Shown: piece by piece, positions 34,963-44,573 of the stretch
Position numbering within the stretch: position 1 is the first letter of the stretch
How the letters are laid out: each line of letters begins with the position of its first letter
NCBI RefSeq assembly: GCF_013359755.1
Contig: NZ_JABMCJ010000090.1
Location: 124,001 to 188,000 of the forward strand
Direction of reading: 5' to 3'
From: Tardiphaga robiniae
Lineage (GTDB): Bacteria; Pseudomonadota; Alphaproteobacteria; Rhizobiales; Xanthobacteraceae
Length of the DNA: 64,000 bases
Notes under the pieces: model-generated
The model's database searches: none
The model's input: only the letters and a program-made list of their open reading frames with translations
What the model was told of the DNA's origin: nothing
Translations under genes and position numbers: made by a program

Positions 34963-35106
34963 GAACAAGTGTTCGTTTTGCGCAAGGTGATGCTTTGGGC
35001 GCGAATTGCTGCATTTGCTCAGTGACGCGGCAAATCCTGCTGCAAAATTCTGCTTGCCTGGAATTAGTCTAACGATAATATTCGCACATTCGTTCGTCTA
35101 TTGAAC
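34963..35106. promoter_or_regulatory. Candidate operator sites in the divergent promoter region
   Basis: The 243-base gap between the reductase and the first amidohydrolase holds two related motifs. GAAC-AAGT-GTTC lies at 34963-34974 (part of ATTGAACAAGTGTTCG). GTTC-GTCTATT-GAAC lies at 35092-35106 (with TATTGAACA). Shared GAAC half-sites near both start codons fit regulation by the linked IclR protein. TATTGAAT near 39749 is a weaker match. Confidence 0.4.
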
Positions 35107-35126
35107 ATTGTTGATGGAGCGGCGAG

Positions 35127-36827
35127 ATGCATCTGGGTGCGAAATGTCTGATTGCAGGAGCCATTGCAATTGGTGCCTCCGTCTTGCCGGCGGTGGCGCA
35201 GCAATCTGACCCGAACGCGCCCCAGGTCGTCCTGACGGGCGGCAAGATCCTCACTCTCGACGGCCAATCGACGATCGCGCAAGCGCTGGCCATCCGCGAC
35301 GGCAAGATCCTCGCGGTCGGCAGTGACGCCGCGATCAAGCCGCTGGCCGGTCCGCAGACCCGGGTCATCGATCTCGCCGGCAAGTCGGTTGTCCCCGGCC
35401 TGATCGACACCCACGCGCATTTCAAGGCGGCCGGGCTCGGCGACTATGTGGTCTATCTCGGCGGCGCCAAGGACGTGGCCGGCGCCCTCGATCTCATTCG
35501 GGCGTTCGTTGCGAAGAAGCGGCCCGGCGCGTGGATCACGACCGGCGGCTGGCATCCGCCGTCGCAGCTGGCGGAAAAGCGCTACCTGACCCGCCAGGAA
35601 CTCGACAGCGTGTCCCCCAACAATCCGGTCTATCTGCGGACCGTCGGTCATTTTTCGATGGCCAATTCGCTGGCGTTGCAGAAGGCGGGCATCAGCAAGA
35701 GCACGCCGGATCCAGCCGGCGGCGCGTTCGAGCGGGACGCGAGCGGCGACATCAATGGCGTGCTCGTCGAGACGGCGATCCCGCTGGTTGAGAACATCGT
35801 GCCGCCCTACACCGAAGACGAGGAGTTGCGGCAATATCGTCTCGCCGAGGCCGCGCTCAACCGCCTCGGTATCACCAGCGTCGTCGAGGGGGCGACAAGC
35901 GCGCGCGACACGCAGATTCTGCAGAAGCTCGCTCTGGCCGGCGATGCGACAGTGCGGGTCGGAACGATGTTTCGACCGGAGCCGCCCGCGGACTCCGCCG
36001 GTTGGGACGCCATCATGAGCGGCAACGGCGCCACTTCGGGTTTCGGCGACGATTGGTTGAAGCTCGGCGGCATCAAGATCTTCTACGATGGCGGCATGAC
36101 CCTGAAGACGGCCATGATGCGCGACGCCTATCCGGACTCGCATGACGATTATCATGGGATCGCGCAGGTTACGCCCGAACGGCTGAAGCAGCTGGTATCG
36201 ATCGCCAACCTTCGCGGCTGGCGGGTCGGCGTTCACGTCGTTGGCGACCTCGGCGTCGATCAGGTGCTGGATGCGTTCGAAGCCGCCGACAAGGAAAAGT
36301 CGATCAAGGATCGCCGCTTCGTTTTGATCCATGCCAGCCTGATCCGCCCCGAACAGATGGAGCGGGCACGCCGCGTCGGGGCGCGGATCGATTTCCAGAA
36401 CGCCTTCATGTGGGACAAGGCGGCGACGGTCGCGCGTTTTCTCGGCAGGCCGACCGCGGATCGTGCGGTCCCGACGCGCACTTTAATCGAGAAAATGGGA
36501 CTGGAGAATCTCGGCGCCGGCACCGATTTCCCGGTCAATCCGCTGAACCCGTTCCTCACGATGTATATCATGGTGACGCGGAAGGACCCGGCCGGCCAGG
36601 TCTACGGCGCATCCGAAGCGATCGGGCGCGAACAGGCGCTTCGCCTCTATACTAGCGCGGCATCGCGCTACATGTTTGAGGAAACGCGGAAGGGAACGCT
36701 GGAGGCCGGCAAGCTGGCCGACCTCGTGGTGCTCTCCGCCGACTTCATGACGGTGCCGGACGACCAGATCAAGGACATCACCGCCGATATGACGATGGTC
36801 GGCGGCAAGATTGTATTTCAGCGATAA
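35127..36827 (+). CDS. Exported YtcJ-type amidohydrolase
   Basis: 566 residues with a signal peptide (MHLGAKCLIAGAIAIGASVL, cleavage after PAVAQ near residue 25). The metal-dependent hydrolase fold follows: GLIDTHAHFKAAGL (HxH), SIANLRGWRVGVHVVGD and LENLGAGTDFPVNP (late Asp). YtcJ relatives hydrolyse N-substituted amides or cyclic ureas, but substrates vary widely. It begins the plus-strand cluster next to a Rieske oxygenase and probably works in the periplasm. Confidence 0.85.
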   Translation: MHLGAKCLIAGAIAIGASVLPAVAQQSDPNAPQVVLTGGKILTLDGQSTIAQALAIRDGKILAVGSDAAIKPLAGPQTRVIDLAGKSVVPGLIDTHAHFKAAGLGDYVVYLGGAKDVAGALDLIRAFVAKKRPGAWITTGGWHPPSQLAEKRYLTRQELDSVSPNNPVYLRTVGHFSMANSLALQKAGISKSTPDPAGGAFERDASGDINGVLVETAIPLVENIVPPYTEDEELRQYRLAEAALNRLGITSVVEGATSARDTQILQKLALAGDATVRVGTMFRPEPPADSAGWDAIMSGNGATSGFGDDWLKLGGIKIFYDGGMTLKTAMMRDAYPDSHDDYHGIAQVTPERLKQLVSIANLRGWRVGVHVVGDLGVDQVLDAFEAADKEKSIKDRRFVLIHASLIRPEQMERARRVGARIDFQNAFMWDKAATVARFLGRPTADRAVPTRTLIEKMGLENLGAGTDFPVNPLNPFLTMYIMVTRKDPAGQVYGASEAIGREQALRLYTSAASRYMFEETRKGTLEAGKLADLVVLSADFMTVPDDQIKDITADMTMVGGKIVFQR

Positions 36828-36863
36828 GCGGCGCATCGCCAGAGTTATAAAGGACATTTTGCC

Positions 36864-38231
36864 ATGATGAGCCAAGAGCAGAACGATCTGATCACTCGCA
36901 TCGGGCCCAAGGCGCCGGCGGGCAAGCTGATGCGCCAATACTGGCAGCCGGCGGCACTGGTCGATGAGCTCGAAGGGGATCGTCCGATCCGTCCGGTCAA
37001 ATTGCTCGGTGAAGATTTTGTCCTGTTCCGCGACGAGCAGGGCCGCTACGGCCTGCTGGATCGCGACTGCCCGCATCGCGGCGCAGATCTGGCGTTCGGC
37101 CGTCTCGAAGGCGGTGGCGTCCGCTGCGCGTTTCATGGCTGGCTGTTCGACGTCGAGGGCAAGTGCCTGGAGACGCCGGCCGAGCCGAAGACCTCCAAGC
37201 TCTGCGCCGGCATCAAGCAGCGGGCTTATCCCGTGGTCGAGAAGGGCGGCATCCTCTGGGCCTATCTGGGCGAGGGCGAGCCGCCGGCATTCCCCGAGCT
37301 CGACTGTTTCGCCGCACCCGGCCAATACACCTTCGCCTTCAAGGGCCTGTTCGAATGCAACTGGCTGCAAGCGCTGGAAGTCGGCATCGATCCCGCCCAC
37401 GCGTCGTTCCTGCACCGCTTCTTCGAGGACGAGGACGTCAAGGCATCTTATGGCAAGCAGTTCCGCGGCGCCTCCGCGGGCACCGAACTGCCGATGACCA
37501 AGATCCTGCGCGAATATGATCGCCCGATCATCAATGTGGAATCGACCGAATACGGCCTGCGCCTGATTGCGCTGCGCGAGCTCGACGAGGAGCGTACCCA
37601 TGTGCGCGTCACCAACCAGCTATTCCCGCATGGCTTCGTCATCCCCATGAGCACGGAGATGACGATCACCCAGTGGCATGTGCCGGTGGATGACGAGAAC
37701 TGCTATTGGTATGCGATCTTCACCAGCTACACGACGCCGGTCGACAAGAAGAAGATGACCGACCAGCGGCTCGAACTCTACGAGCTGCCGAATTACACCT
37801 CGCGCAAGAACAAGACCAACGACTACGGCTTCAATCCGCACGAGCAGAAGCACGAGACCTATACCGGCATGGGCGCCGACATCAATGTCCACGACCAGTG
37901 GGCGGTGGAATCCATGGGCAAAATCCAGGACCGAACCCGCGAGCATCTCGGCTCCAGCGACAAGGCGATCATCGCCTATCGCAAGCTGCTGCGTGCGGAG
38001 ATCGAGAAGGTCGCCGGCGGCCAGAAGCCGATGATGTCGCTCGACGCGGACACCGCGCGCAGCATTCAGGGCCCGGGCACCATGGACGGCATCGGGCCGA
38101 CCAAGGGCTGGGAAACCTACTGGATGGAAGTCGACGTCGCCCGTCGTCGCGGTGCGCCATGGATGGCGGCGGCCCCGGCCGACCAGACCGAGCCGGGGTC
38201 CAACGTCATCCATCTGCCGGCGGCAGAGTGA
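36864..38231 (+). CDS. Rieske non-haem iron ring-hydroxylating oxygenase, alpha subunit
   Basis: 455 residues, phthalate-dioxygenase type. The Rieske 2Fe-2S ligands are Cys69, His71, Cys88 and His91 (CPHRGADLAF and CAFHGW). In the catalytic domain, LEVGIDPAHASFLH supplies the bridging Asp176 and iron ligands His179 and His184. The enzyme oxidises an aromatic ring, or demethylates, with O2 and electrons from a reductase. The reductase at 33.7 kb is a plausible partner. No beta subunit is encoded here, as usual for this subgroup. Confidence 0.92.
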   Translation: MMSQEQNDLITRIGPKAPAGKLMRQYWQPAALVDELEGDRPIRPVKLLGEDFVLFRDEQGRYGLLDRDCPHRGADLAFGRLEGGGVRCAFHGWLFDVEGKCLETPAEPKTSKLCAGIKQRAYPVVEKGGILWAYLGEGEPPAFPELDCFAAPGQYTFAFKGLFECNWLQALEVGIDPAHASFLHRFFEDEDVKASYGKQFRGASAGTELPMTKILREYDRPIINVESTEYGLRLIALRELDEERTHVRVTNQLFPHGFVIPMSTEMTITQWHVPVDDENCYWYAIFTSYTTPVDKKKMTDQRLELYELPNYTSRKNKTNDYGFNPHEQKHETYTGMGADINVHDQWAVESMGKIQDRTREHLGSSDKAIIAYRKLLRAEIEKVAGGQKPMMSLDADTARSIQGPGTMDGIGPTKGWETYWMEVDVARRRGAPWMAAAPADQTEPGSNVIHLPAAE

Positions 38232-38262
38232 AGATCGATCAGAACAGCCGCGGGAGAGTGCG

Positions 38263-39699
38263 TTGAGTTTTGTTGAACGTCACGGTTTGTGGTCCGCGGA
38301 GCAGAAGGAAGCAGCCGTCCGGCTGCGCAGTATGGTCGAAGAGCATAAGCTCGAAGTGATCCGGCTGTCGTTTCCGGATCAGCACGGCATCCTGCGCGGC
38401 AAGACGCTGATCGCCAGTGAGGCATTGCGCTGTCTCGAAAGCGGCTGCTCGATCACCACGACCATGTTCGCCAAGGACACGTCGCACAAGACGGTGTTTC
38501 CGGTGTTCACCGCCGGCGGCGGCTTCGGCATTCCCGAGATGCAGGGCGCGGCCGACGTCCTGATGATTCCCGATCCCAGCACGTTCCGGATATTGCCCTG
38601 GGCGCCTGAGACCGGCTGGGTTCTGTGCGACGTGCATTTCGCCGACGGACGTCCGGTGCCGTTCGCGACGCGCAACCTCTACAAGAAGGTGCTCGGCGAT
38701 CTCGGCGCACGTGGCTATGATTTCGTCGCCGGTCTTGAAGTCGAATTTCATATTTTCAACGTCGAGAACAACCGCATGAAGCCGGAGGATGCCGGCCAGC
38801 CCGGCAATCCGCCGGAGGTCAGTCTTCTCTCGCACGGCTACAACTATCTCACCGAGCAGCGCTACGACCAGATGGAGCCGGTGCTCGAAATCATCCGGCG
38901 CGACGTGATTGCGCTCGGTCTGCCGCTGCGGTCTGTCGAAGTCGAATACGGCCCGAGCCAGTGCGAATTCACCTTTGCGCCGACTGTCGGCCTGACACCG
39001 GCCGACAGCATGGTGCTGTTCCGCTCGGCCGTGAAACAGATCGCGCATCGCCACGGCTACCACGCCACCTTCATGTGCCGGCCGAAGATTCCGAACGTCG
39101 TGTCGTCTGGCTGGCATTTGCATCAGTCGATCGTATCGCGTGCAAACGGCGCAAACGCGTTCATGCCGACCGAGGGCACGCAGCCGCTGTCATCGTTCGG
39201 GCAGGGCTATCTCGCGGGGCTTCTTACGCATGCGCGTGCGGCGACCGTGTTCACGACACCGACCATCAACGGCTACAAGCGTTATCGCTCCTATTCGCTG
39301 GCGCCGGATCGTGCGATCTGGGGCCGCGACAATCGCGGCGCGATGCTGCGTGTGCTCGGCGGTGCCGGCGATTCCGCGACGCGTATCGAAAATCGCGTCG
39401 GCGAACCCGCCGCCAATCCCTATCTCTATATGTCGTCGCAGATCCTGTCGGGTCTCGACGGCGTCGATCGCAAGCTCGATCCAGGGCCATCAGCCGATAC
39501 GCCTTACGAGACCAATGCCGATCTGTTGCCAAAGTCGCTGCGCGAGGCGACCTTCGCGCTCAAGGAAGATCCTTTCTTCCGCGAGAAGATGGGCGCGACG
39601 ATGGTTGACTATTATACGCATATCAAGAATGCCGAGATCGATCGCTTCCAGGCGGAAGTCTCCGACTGGGAGCAGCGCGAATATTTCGAGATGTTCTGA
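38263..39699 (+). CDS. Glutamine-synthetase-like amide ligase
   Basis: TTG 38263 follows GGGAGAG and gives 478 residues. The catalytic motifs of the GS fold are all present: Glu159/Glu161 (GLEVEFHIF), Glu228/Glu235 (VEVEYGPSQCEFTF), His285 and His287 (GWHLHQS), NGYKRYRS, and Arg374/Arg378 (RIENRVGEPAANPYLY). It is likely a gamma-glutamyl-amide or related ATP-dependent ligase and not the housekeeping enzyme; aniline and isopropylamine pathways use this type. It follows the Rieske gene by 31 bases. The acceptor is unknown. Confidence 0.85.
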   Translation: MSFVERHGLWSAEQKEAAVRLRSMVEEHKLEVIRLSFPDQHGILRGKTLIASEALRCLESGCSITTTMFAKDTSHKTVFPVFTAGGGFGIPEMQGAADVLMIPDPSTFRILPWAPETGWVLCDVHFADGRPVPFATRNLYKKVLGDLGARGYDFVAGLEVEFHIFNVENNRMKPEDAGQPGNPPEVSLLSHGYNYLTEQRYDQMEPVLEIIRRDVIALGLPLRSVEVEYGPSQCEFTFAPTVGLTPADSMVLFRSAVKQIAHRHGYHATFMCRPKIPNVVSSGWHLHQSIVSRANGANAFMPTEGTQPLSSFGQGYLAGLLTHARAATVFTTPTINGYKRYRSYSLAPDRAIWGRDNRGAMLRVLGGAGDSATRIENRVGEPAANPYLYMSSQILSGLDGVDRKLDPGPSADTPYETNADLLPKSLREATFALKEDPFFREKMGATMVDYYTHIKNAEIDRFQAEVSDWEQREYFEMF

Positions 39700-39807
39700 C
39701 GCGTCATTTCGGCGCGCTCACGCCGGATCAAACGGGCCATCTCGGCACGTTTATTGAATACAGGTTTGCCGAATAGTTTTCTTAACTTTCCAATGGGGAC
39801 AATCGCA

Positions 39808-40983
39808 ATGAACAGACGCAGCCAATCCATTCTTGCACTGGCCATTCTCGGCCTGATGACCGGCACGGCCTCCGCCGACACCATCAAGGTCGGCGTGATC
39901 GGCACCATGTCGGGCCCTTACGCGCTGTTTGGCAAGAACTTCAAGATGGGCATCGACGCCTGGGTCGCCGAGCATGGCACCAAAGCTGGCAAGCATGATG
40001 TCGAATTCATCTATCGCGATGAAGAGAGCCCGAATCCCGCCAAGTCGAAGGCGCTGGCGCAGGAGCTGCTGGTCAAGGACAAGGTGCAATATCTCGCTGG
40101 CGTCTATTTCACGCCGAACGCGATGGCCATCGCGCCGCTGCTGGAAGAATCCAAGACGCCGCTGATCGTGATGAATGCGGCGACCTCGTCGATCGTCGAG
40201 AAGAGCCCCTATATCGTCCGCACCTCCTTCACCATGTGGCAGAACACCGTGCCTGCCGCGAAAACTGCGTTGAAGAACGGCGCCAAGAAGGTGGCCATCG
40301 CGGTCAGCGATTACGGTCCGGGTGTGGATGCTGAAGCGGCATTCAAGAAGACGTTCGAAGGTGAGGGCGGCGCGGTGGTCGAAGCGGTTCGCATTCCGCT
40401 CGCCACCACCGACTTCAGCCCGATCATGCAGCGCATCAAGGATTCCGGCGCGGACACCATCTTCACCTTCCTGCCATCCGGCCCGCCGACGCTGGGTTTC
40501 GTCAAGGCCTATATCGACAACGGGTTGAAGGCAGGCGGTGTCAAGCTGATGTCGACCGGTGACGTCGTCACCGAGCCGGATCTGCCGAACATTGGCGATG
40601 CCGGCATCGGTATCCTCTCGACCTATCACTATTCGGTGTCGCACGATTCCAAGGAAAACGCGGCCTTCCTTGCCACCATCAAGAAGGGCGGCGGCAACCT
40701 CGACGAAGTCACCATGACGTCGGTCGCGGCCTATGACGGCGCGCGCCTGATCTACAAGATGATCGAGGCAACTGACGGCAAGCGCGATGCCGCCAAGGCG
40801 GTCGACGCCGTCAAGGACATGAAGTGGGTCAGCCCGCGCGGTCCGGTGTCGATCGATCCCACCACGCGTCACATTCGCCAGAACGTCTATCTGCGCAGTG
40901 TGGAGAAGGTGGACGGCAAGCTGATCAACAAGGAAAGCCAGACCTTCGCCGATCAGCCGGACTGGGCGCTGAGCGCCAAGTAG
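39808..40983 (+). CDS. ABC transporter substrate-binding protein (LivJ type, HAAT family)
   Basis: ATG 39808 (MNRRSQSILALAILGLMTGT) gives 391 residues with a Sec signal cleaved after TASA. The periplasmic-binding fold starts DTIKVGVIGTMSGPYALFGKN. Family members bind amino acids, amides, urea or aromatic acids. It is the first gene of the transporter set 39.8-46.0 kb. A hairpin follows it. GGGGAC precedes the start. Confidence 0.92.
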   Translation: MNRRSQSILALAILGLMTGTASADTIKVGVIGTMSGPYALFGKNFKMGIDAWVAEHGTKAGKHDVEFIYRDEESPNPAKSKALAQELLVKDKVQYLAGVYFTPNAMAIAPLLEESKTPLIVMNAATSSIVEKSPYIVRTSFTMWQNTVPAAKTALKNGAKKVAIAVSDYGPGVDAEAAFKKTFEGEGGAVVEAVRIPLATTDFSPIMQRIKDSGADTIFTFLPSGPPTLGFVKAYIDNGLKAGGVKLMSTGDVVTEPDLPNIGDAGIGILSTYHYSVSHDSKENAAFLATIKKGGGNLDEVTMTSVAAYDGARLIYKMIEATDGKRDAAKAVDAVKDMKWVSPRGPVSIDPTTRHIRQNVYLRSVEKVDGKLINKESQTFADQPDWALSAK

Positions 40984-40991
40984 GCAATGCC

Positions 40992-41019
40992 GGGGATTCC
41001 GCCTCGTTGCGGAATCCCC
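40992..41019 (+). terminator. Hairpin after the substrate-binding protein gene
   Basis: A perfect 11-bp stem (GGGGATTCCGC with GCGGAATCCCC) sits right after the stop codon, followed by CCTCTTT. It may stabilise the upstream mRNA so that the binding protein is made in excess, or act as a partial terminator. Confidence 0.65.
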
Positions 41020-41062
41020 CTCTTTCTGCGACATCGTCGCGCGAGATGAGATTTCCTTTGAC

Positions 41063-42697
41063 ATGACCAGCCGCGCGCGCTCGCTTCGACTGATCAATGC
41101 CCGCATCTATCGTTCTGCCTGGGATGAAACCCCCGCGGACAGCATCGTCGTCAGCGATGGCAAGGTGGTCTGGATTGGTGCAGCGGATGTTGCGCCATCC
41201 GCCGACGAGACGATCGATCTCGCGGGCGCCACCGTCATTCCCGGCCTGACCGATGCGCATATCCATCTGTTCGCGATTGCGCATGCGCGCTTGCAGGTGC
41301 CGGTGACGCCGCGTGACGCGCCCACGATATCCGATGTGCTTGATTTGCTGGTTGCGCGTGCGCGCGCCATTTCCTGTGATAAATGGGTCTACGGCGCGGG
41401 CCTCGATGAGAACGGACTGGCCGAGCATCGACTGCCGACACGGGCCGAGATCGACGGCGCCATTCCCGATCATCCGGTGCTGATCCGCCGCTTCTGCGGT
41501 CATGTCGCCGTCGTCAACAGTGCCGCGCTGCGACTGCTGGGCATCGACGATGCTGCCGCCGACCCGGAAGGCGGCACGTTCGGCCGCTCCGAGGATGGCC
41601 GACTGGACGGCAGCGCCAAAGAAAGCGCAGCCGAACTGATATTCCGTGCTGCACCGCCGATGGATCGCAATGAGCTCACCGCAGCTCTGCGCGCGACAAT
41701 TGCCGATAGCGCCAGGTTAGGTCTTGTTGCTGTCGTAGAAGCCGCGGTCGGATTCACCGTCGGCTTCGATGATGAATTCGCGATCTGGAACGAGATCCGC
41801 GCAAATGGTGATGTGCTGCCAATGCGGCTCGGCTTCATGAACCAGCTCGACCCGGCTGAAGCGGCGGCGCGTGGGCTGGTGCCGACGCACGACGCCGACT
41901 GGCAGTCGATGACGCTGAAATATTTCGCCGATGGCATCGTCGGCGCGCGAACTTCGGCGGTGAGCGAGGATTTCTTCGATACGCCGTCCCGCGGCATGTT
42001 CATGCGCGATGAAATCGAACTGCAACGCGTGGTCGCGGAGGCCCATGCGGACGGCTGGCAGGTTGCCGTTCATTGTACCGGCGATCGCGGTATCGACTGC
42101 ATCATCGAAGCCTATGAGAAGGCGCAGGCGGCACATCCCCGCGCCGATGTCCGGCACCGCATCGAACATTACTTCGTGCCGCCCGCCGGTGGGCTGGCAC
42201 GGATGAAGGCATTGGGCGCACTCGTCGTCACCCAGCCAAGTTTCCTCACCCGGATGCGGCGCTCGATTGCCGGCGCATTCGGTCCGCGCGCCGATCGTTG
42301 CTATCCCGGCCGCTCCGTGATCGACGCGGGTGTCACTTACATCGCCAGCTCCGATGCGCCGACCGGGTCGTGGTCTCCGTGGGATGGCATCGCCGATGCG
42401 GTGACCCGCGCCTCGGACAATGGTGCGCCGATCGGGCAGGGTGAAGCCATCAGCGTCCGCGAAGCCATTCACAGCTATACGGTCGGTGGCGCCATCGCGA
42501 TGAGGCAGGAAGACTGGCGCGGCACGCTGATGCCGGGTACGGCGGCCGATCTGATCGCCCTTGATCGCAATCCCTTCGCCGCCAACTGCCTCCCTCTGAA
42601 AGAGACGAAGGTGTTGCTCACCATAGTGCGCGGCGCCGTCGTCCATGACGCCATGCCGCAGTTTCCGGAATGGCGCTCGGGCGCTGCTTCGGCATAG
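41063..42697 (+). CDS. Cytoplasmic YtcJ-type amidohydrolase
   Basis: 544 residues, no signal peptide. TSRARSLRLINARIYRSAWDE starts it, and VIPGLTDAHIHLFAIA supplies the metal HxH. HCTGDRGIDCIIEAYEKAQ, HRIEHYFVPP and IASSDAPTGSWSP are further family motifs. It is a second, distinct member of the family after the exported one at 35.1 kb. It lies inside the transporter operon between the binding protein and permease genes, so it probably acts on the imported compound. Confidence 0.85.
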   Translation: MTSRARSLRLINARIYRSAWDETPADSIVVSDGKVVWIGAADVAPSADETIDLAGATVIPGLTDAHIHLFAIAHARLQVPVTPRDAPTISDVLDLLVARARAISCDKWVYGAGLDENGLAEHRLPTRAEIDGAIPDHPVLIRRFCGHVAVVNSAALRLLGIDDAAADPEGGTFGRSEDGRLDGSAKESAAELIFRAAPPMDRNELTAALRATIADSARLGLVAVVEAAVGFTVGFDDEFAIWNEIRANGDVLPMRLGFMNQLDPAEAAARGLVPTHDADWQSMTLKYFADGIVGARTSAVSEDFFDTPSRGMFMRDEIELQRVVAEAHADGWQVAVHCTGDRGIDCIIEAYEKAQAAHPRADVRHRIEHYFVPPAGGLARMKALGALVVTQPSFLTRMRRSIAGAFGPRADRCYPGRSVIDAGVTYIASSDAPTGSWSPWDGIADAVTRASDNGAPIGQGEAISVREAIHSYTVGGAIAMRQEDWRGTLMPGTAADLIALDRNPFAANCLPLKETKVLLTIVRGAVVHDAMPQFPEWRSGAASA

Positions 42698-42705
42698 GAT
42701 CAATC

Positions 42706-43575
42706 ATGCGTACCGTCTTCAGCATCATGATCGACGCCGTCGCCTACGGGATGGTGCTGTTCATCATTTCCATCGGCCTGTCCATCATGATGGGGCTGAT
42801 GCGCGTCGTGAACCTCGCCCATGGCGCTTTCGCCATGATTGGCGGCTATCTGGCCTCCTATGCGATCCGCGACCTGCATGTGCATTACAGCGTCGCGATC
42901 CTGATGGCAGTGGTCGGCACCATCATCGTGTCGATCCCGTTCGAGATTCTGTTGTATCGTCGAATCTACCGGAAGTCCGATCCGCTGATTCAGGTGCTGA
43001 TGACCATCGGGATCACGTTCTTCATCATCGGCATCGTCAATTTCATCTTCGGCCCGTCGCTGAAATCGATTCCGCTGCCACAGACCCTCAGTGGTCCGCT
43101 CGATATCGGTTTCCGCATGCTGCCGACCCATCGCATCTTTGTCATCGCCTGCGGCGTGGTTACGGCGCTGGCGCTGTGGCTTCTGATCGAGAAGACGGAG
43201 TTCGGAATCAAGCTACGCGCCTCGGTCGATCATAGTGGTATGGCGGACGCCTTGGGCATCCGCACCGAAATCATCTATGCGGTGACCTTCGCGCTGGCGA
43301 TCGGGCTCGGCGCATTCGGTGGCGTGGTCGGCGCGGAGATCCTGCCGATCGAACCGTTCTATGCCCTGCGCTATATGGTGACGTTCCTCGTCGTCGTCTC
43401 TGTCGGCGGCGCAGGCTCGATCCTTGGCGCTCTGTCGGCGTCGCTCCTGCTCGGCCTCGCCGACACCACCGGCAAATATCTCGCGCCGGAGTTCGGCGAC
43501 TTCTTCTTCTATCTGTCGGTGATCGTCGTCGTGTTCCTGTTTCCGCATGGCCTATTTGGCAGGTCGCACGCATGA
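42706..43575 (+). CDS. ABC transporter permease, LivH type
   Basis: ATG 42706 (MRTVFSIMIDAVAYGMVLFI) gives 289 residues. About eight membrane spans are visible, with the permease loop LGIRTEIIYAVTFALAIGLG and the late VSVGGAGSILGALSASLL. It pairs with the LivM-type gene to form the channel. It overlaps the next gene by four bases. Confidence 0.93.
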   Translation: MRTVFSIMIDAVAYGMVLFIISIGLSIMMGLMRVVNLAHGAFAMIGGYLASYAIRDLHVHYSVAILMAVVGTIIVSIPFEILLYRRIYRKSDPLIQVLMTIGITFFIIGIVNFIFGPSLKSIPLPQTLSGPLDIGFRMLPTHRIFVIACGVVTALALWLLIEKTEFGIKLRASVDHSGMADALGIRTEIIYAVTFALAIGLGAFGGVVGAEILPIEPFYALRYMVTFLVVVSVGGAGSILGALSASLLLGLADTTGKYLAPEFGDFFFYLSVIVVVFLFPHGLFGRSHA

Positions 43576-44573
43576 GCGAGATCGTCGCGACCCAGGTTCC
43601 GCACAAGCGCAGCATTCCCTTCGGTCAGGAGGCGGCAGGTGCGCTGAGTATCATCGTGCTCGGTGCCATCGGCTACTTCCTGTATCCGGACGATCTGGCG
43701 TTCCTGACGCGGCTGATCGGCATCGCATTCCTGGTGCTGTCGCTCGATCTGGTCACCGGCTATTGCGGCGTCGCCACGCTCGGCCATGCCGCGCAATTCG
43801 GCGTCGGCGCCTATGCCGCCGGCATTGCTTGCGTGCGTGGCATCACCGATCCCATTGCGTTGCTGGCGATCGGCGTGTTTGCGGGTACCATCATGGGGCT
43901 GATCTCCGGCGCGCTGATCACGCGGTTTCGCGGACTGCCGCAACTGGTGCTGTCGATTGCTGTGGGGCAATTGGTCGCCGCACTTGCCAACAAGCTGTCG
44001 TGGCTGACCGGCGGCAGCGATGGCCTGTCAGGCATTACACCGGGCAAGGTGTTCGGCATCTTCAATTTCGACATGTACAGCCGCACGGCATTTTTGTTCT
44101 CACTGGGCGTGCTGGTCATTGTGTTCGTGCTGCTGCAGCGTTTCGTGCGCTCACCGTTTGGTCTGATGTGCCGCGGCATGAAGGACGACGATCTGCGCGC
44201 CAAGATGATCGGCGTCTCGATCTATCCGCGCCTTGTCGTGATGTATGGCGTCGCTGGTGCCGTTGCCGGGATCGGTGGAGCGCTGACGGCGATCAGCACC
44301 GGCGTCGTCGGTCTCGATAGCGTCAGCTTCGAGCGCTCGGCGGAAGTACTGGTCATGCTGGTGCTTGGCGGTGCAGGGCATCTGTGGGGCGCGCTGGCGG
44401 GGACGATCATCTTCATGATCTTCGAGCATATCGTGGCCGCCGCCAATCCGTTCCACTGGATGACGCTGGTCGGCCTGCTGCTGATCCTGATTGTGGTGTT
44501 CGCGCCGCGCGGGCTGATCGAACCGGTGTTGTCGCTGGCCTCCCGCTTCAAGCGCAAGGGAGAGGCGGCATGA
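43572..44573 (+). CDS. ABC transporter permease, LivM type
   Basis: 333 residues, about nine or ten membrane spans. The permease loop MIGVSIYPRLVVMYGVAGAV and VMLVLGGAGHLWGALAGTII are typical. Overlapping starts and stops (ATGA) at both ends link it to livH and livG types. Confidence 0.93.
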   Translation: MSEIVATQVPHKRSIPFGQEAAGALSIIVLGAIGYFLYPDDLAFLTRLIGIAFLVLSLDLVTGYCGVATLGHAAQFGVGAYAAGIACVRGITDPIALLAIGVFAGTIMGLISGALITRFRGLPQLVLSIAVGQLVAALANKLSWLTGGSDGLSGITPGKVFGIFNFDMYSRTAFLFSLGVLVIVFVLLQRFVRSPFGLMCRGMKDDDLRAKMIGVSIYPRLVVMYGVAGAVAGIGGALTAISTGVVGLDSVSFERSAEVLVMLVLGGAGHLWGALAGTIIFMIFEHIVAAANPFHWMTLVGLLLILIVVFAPRGLIEPVLSLASRFKRKGEAA

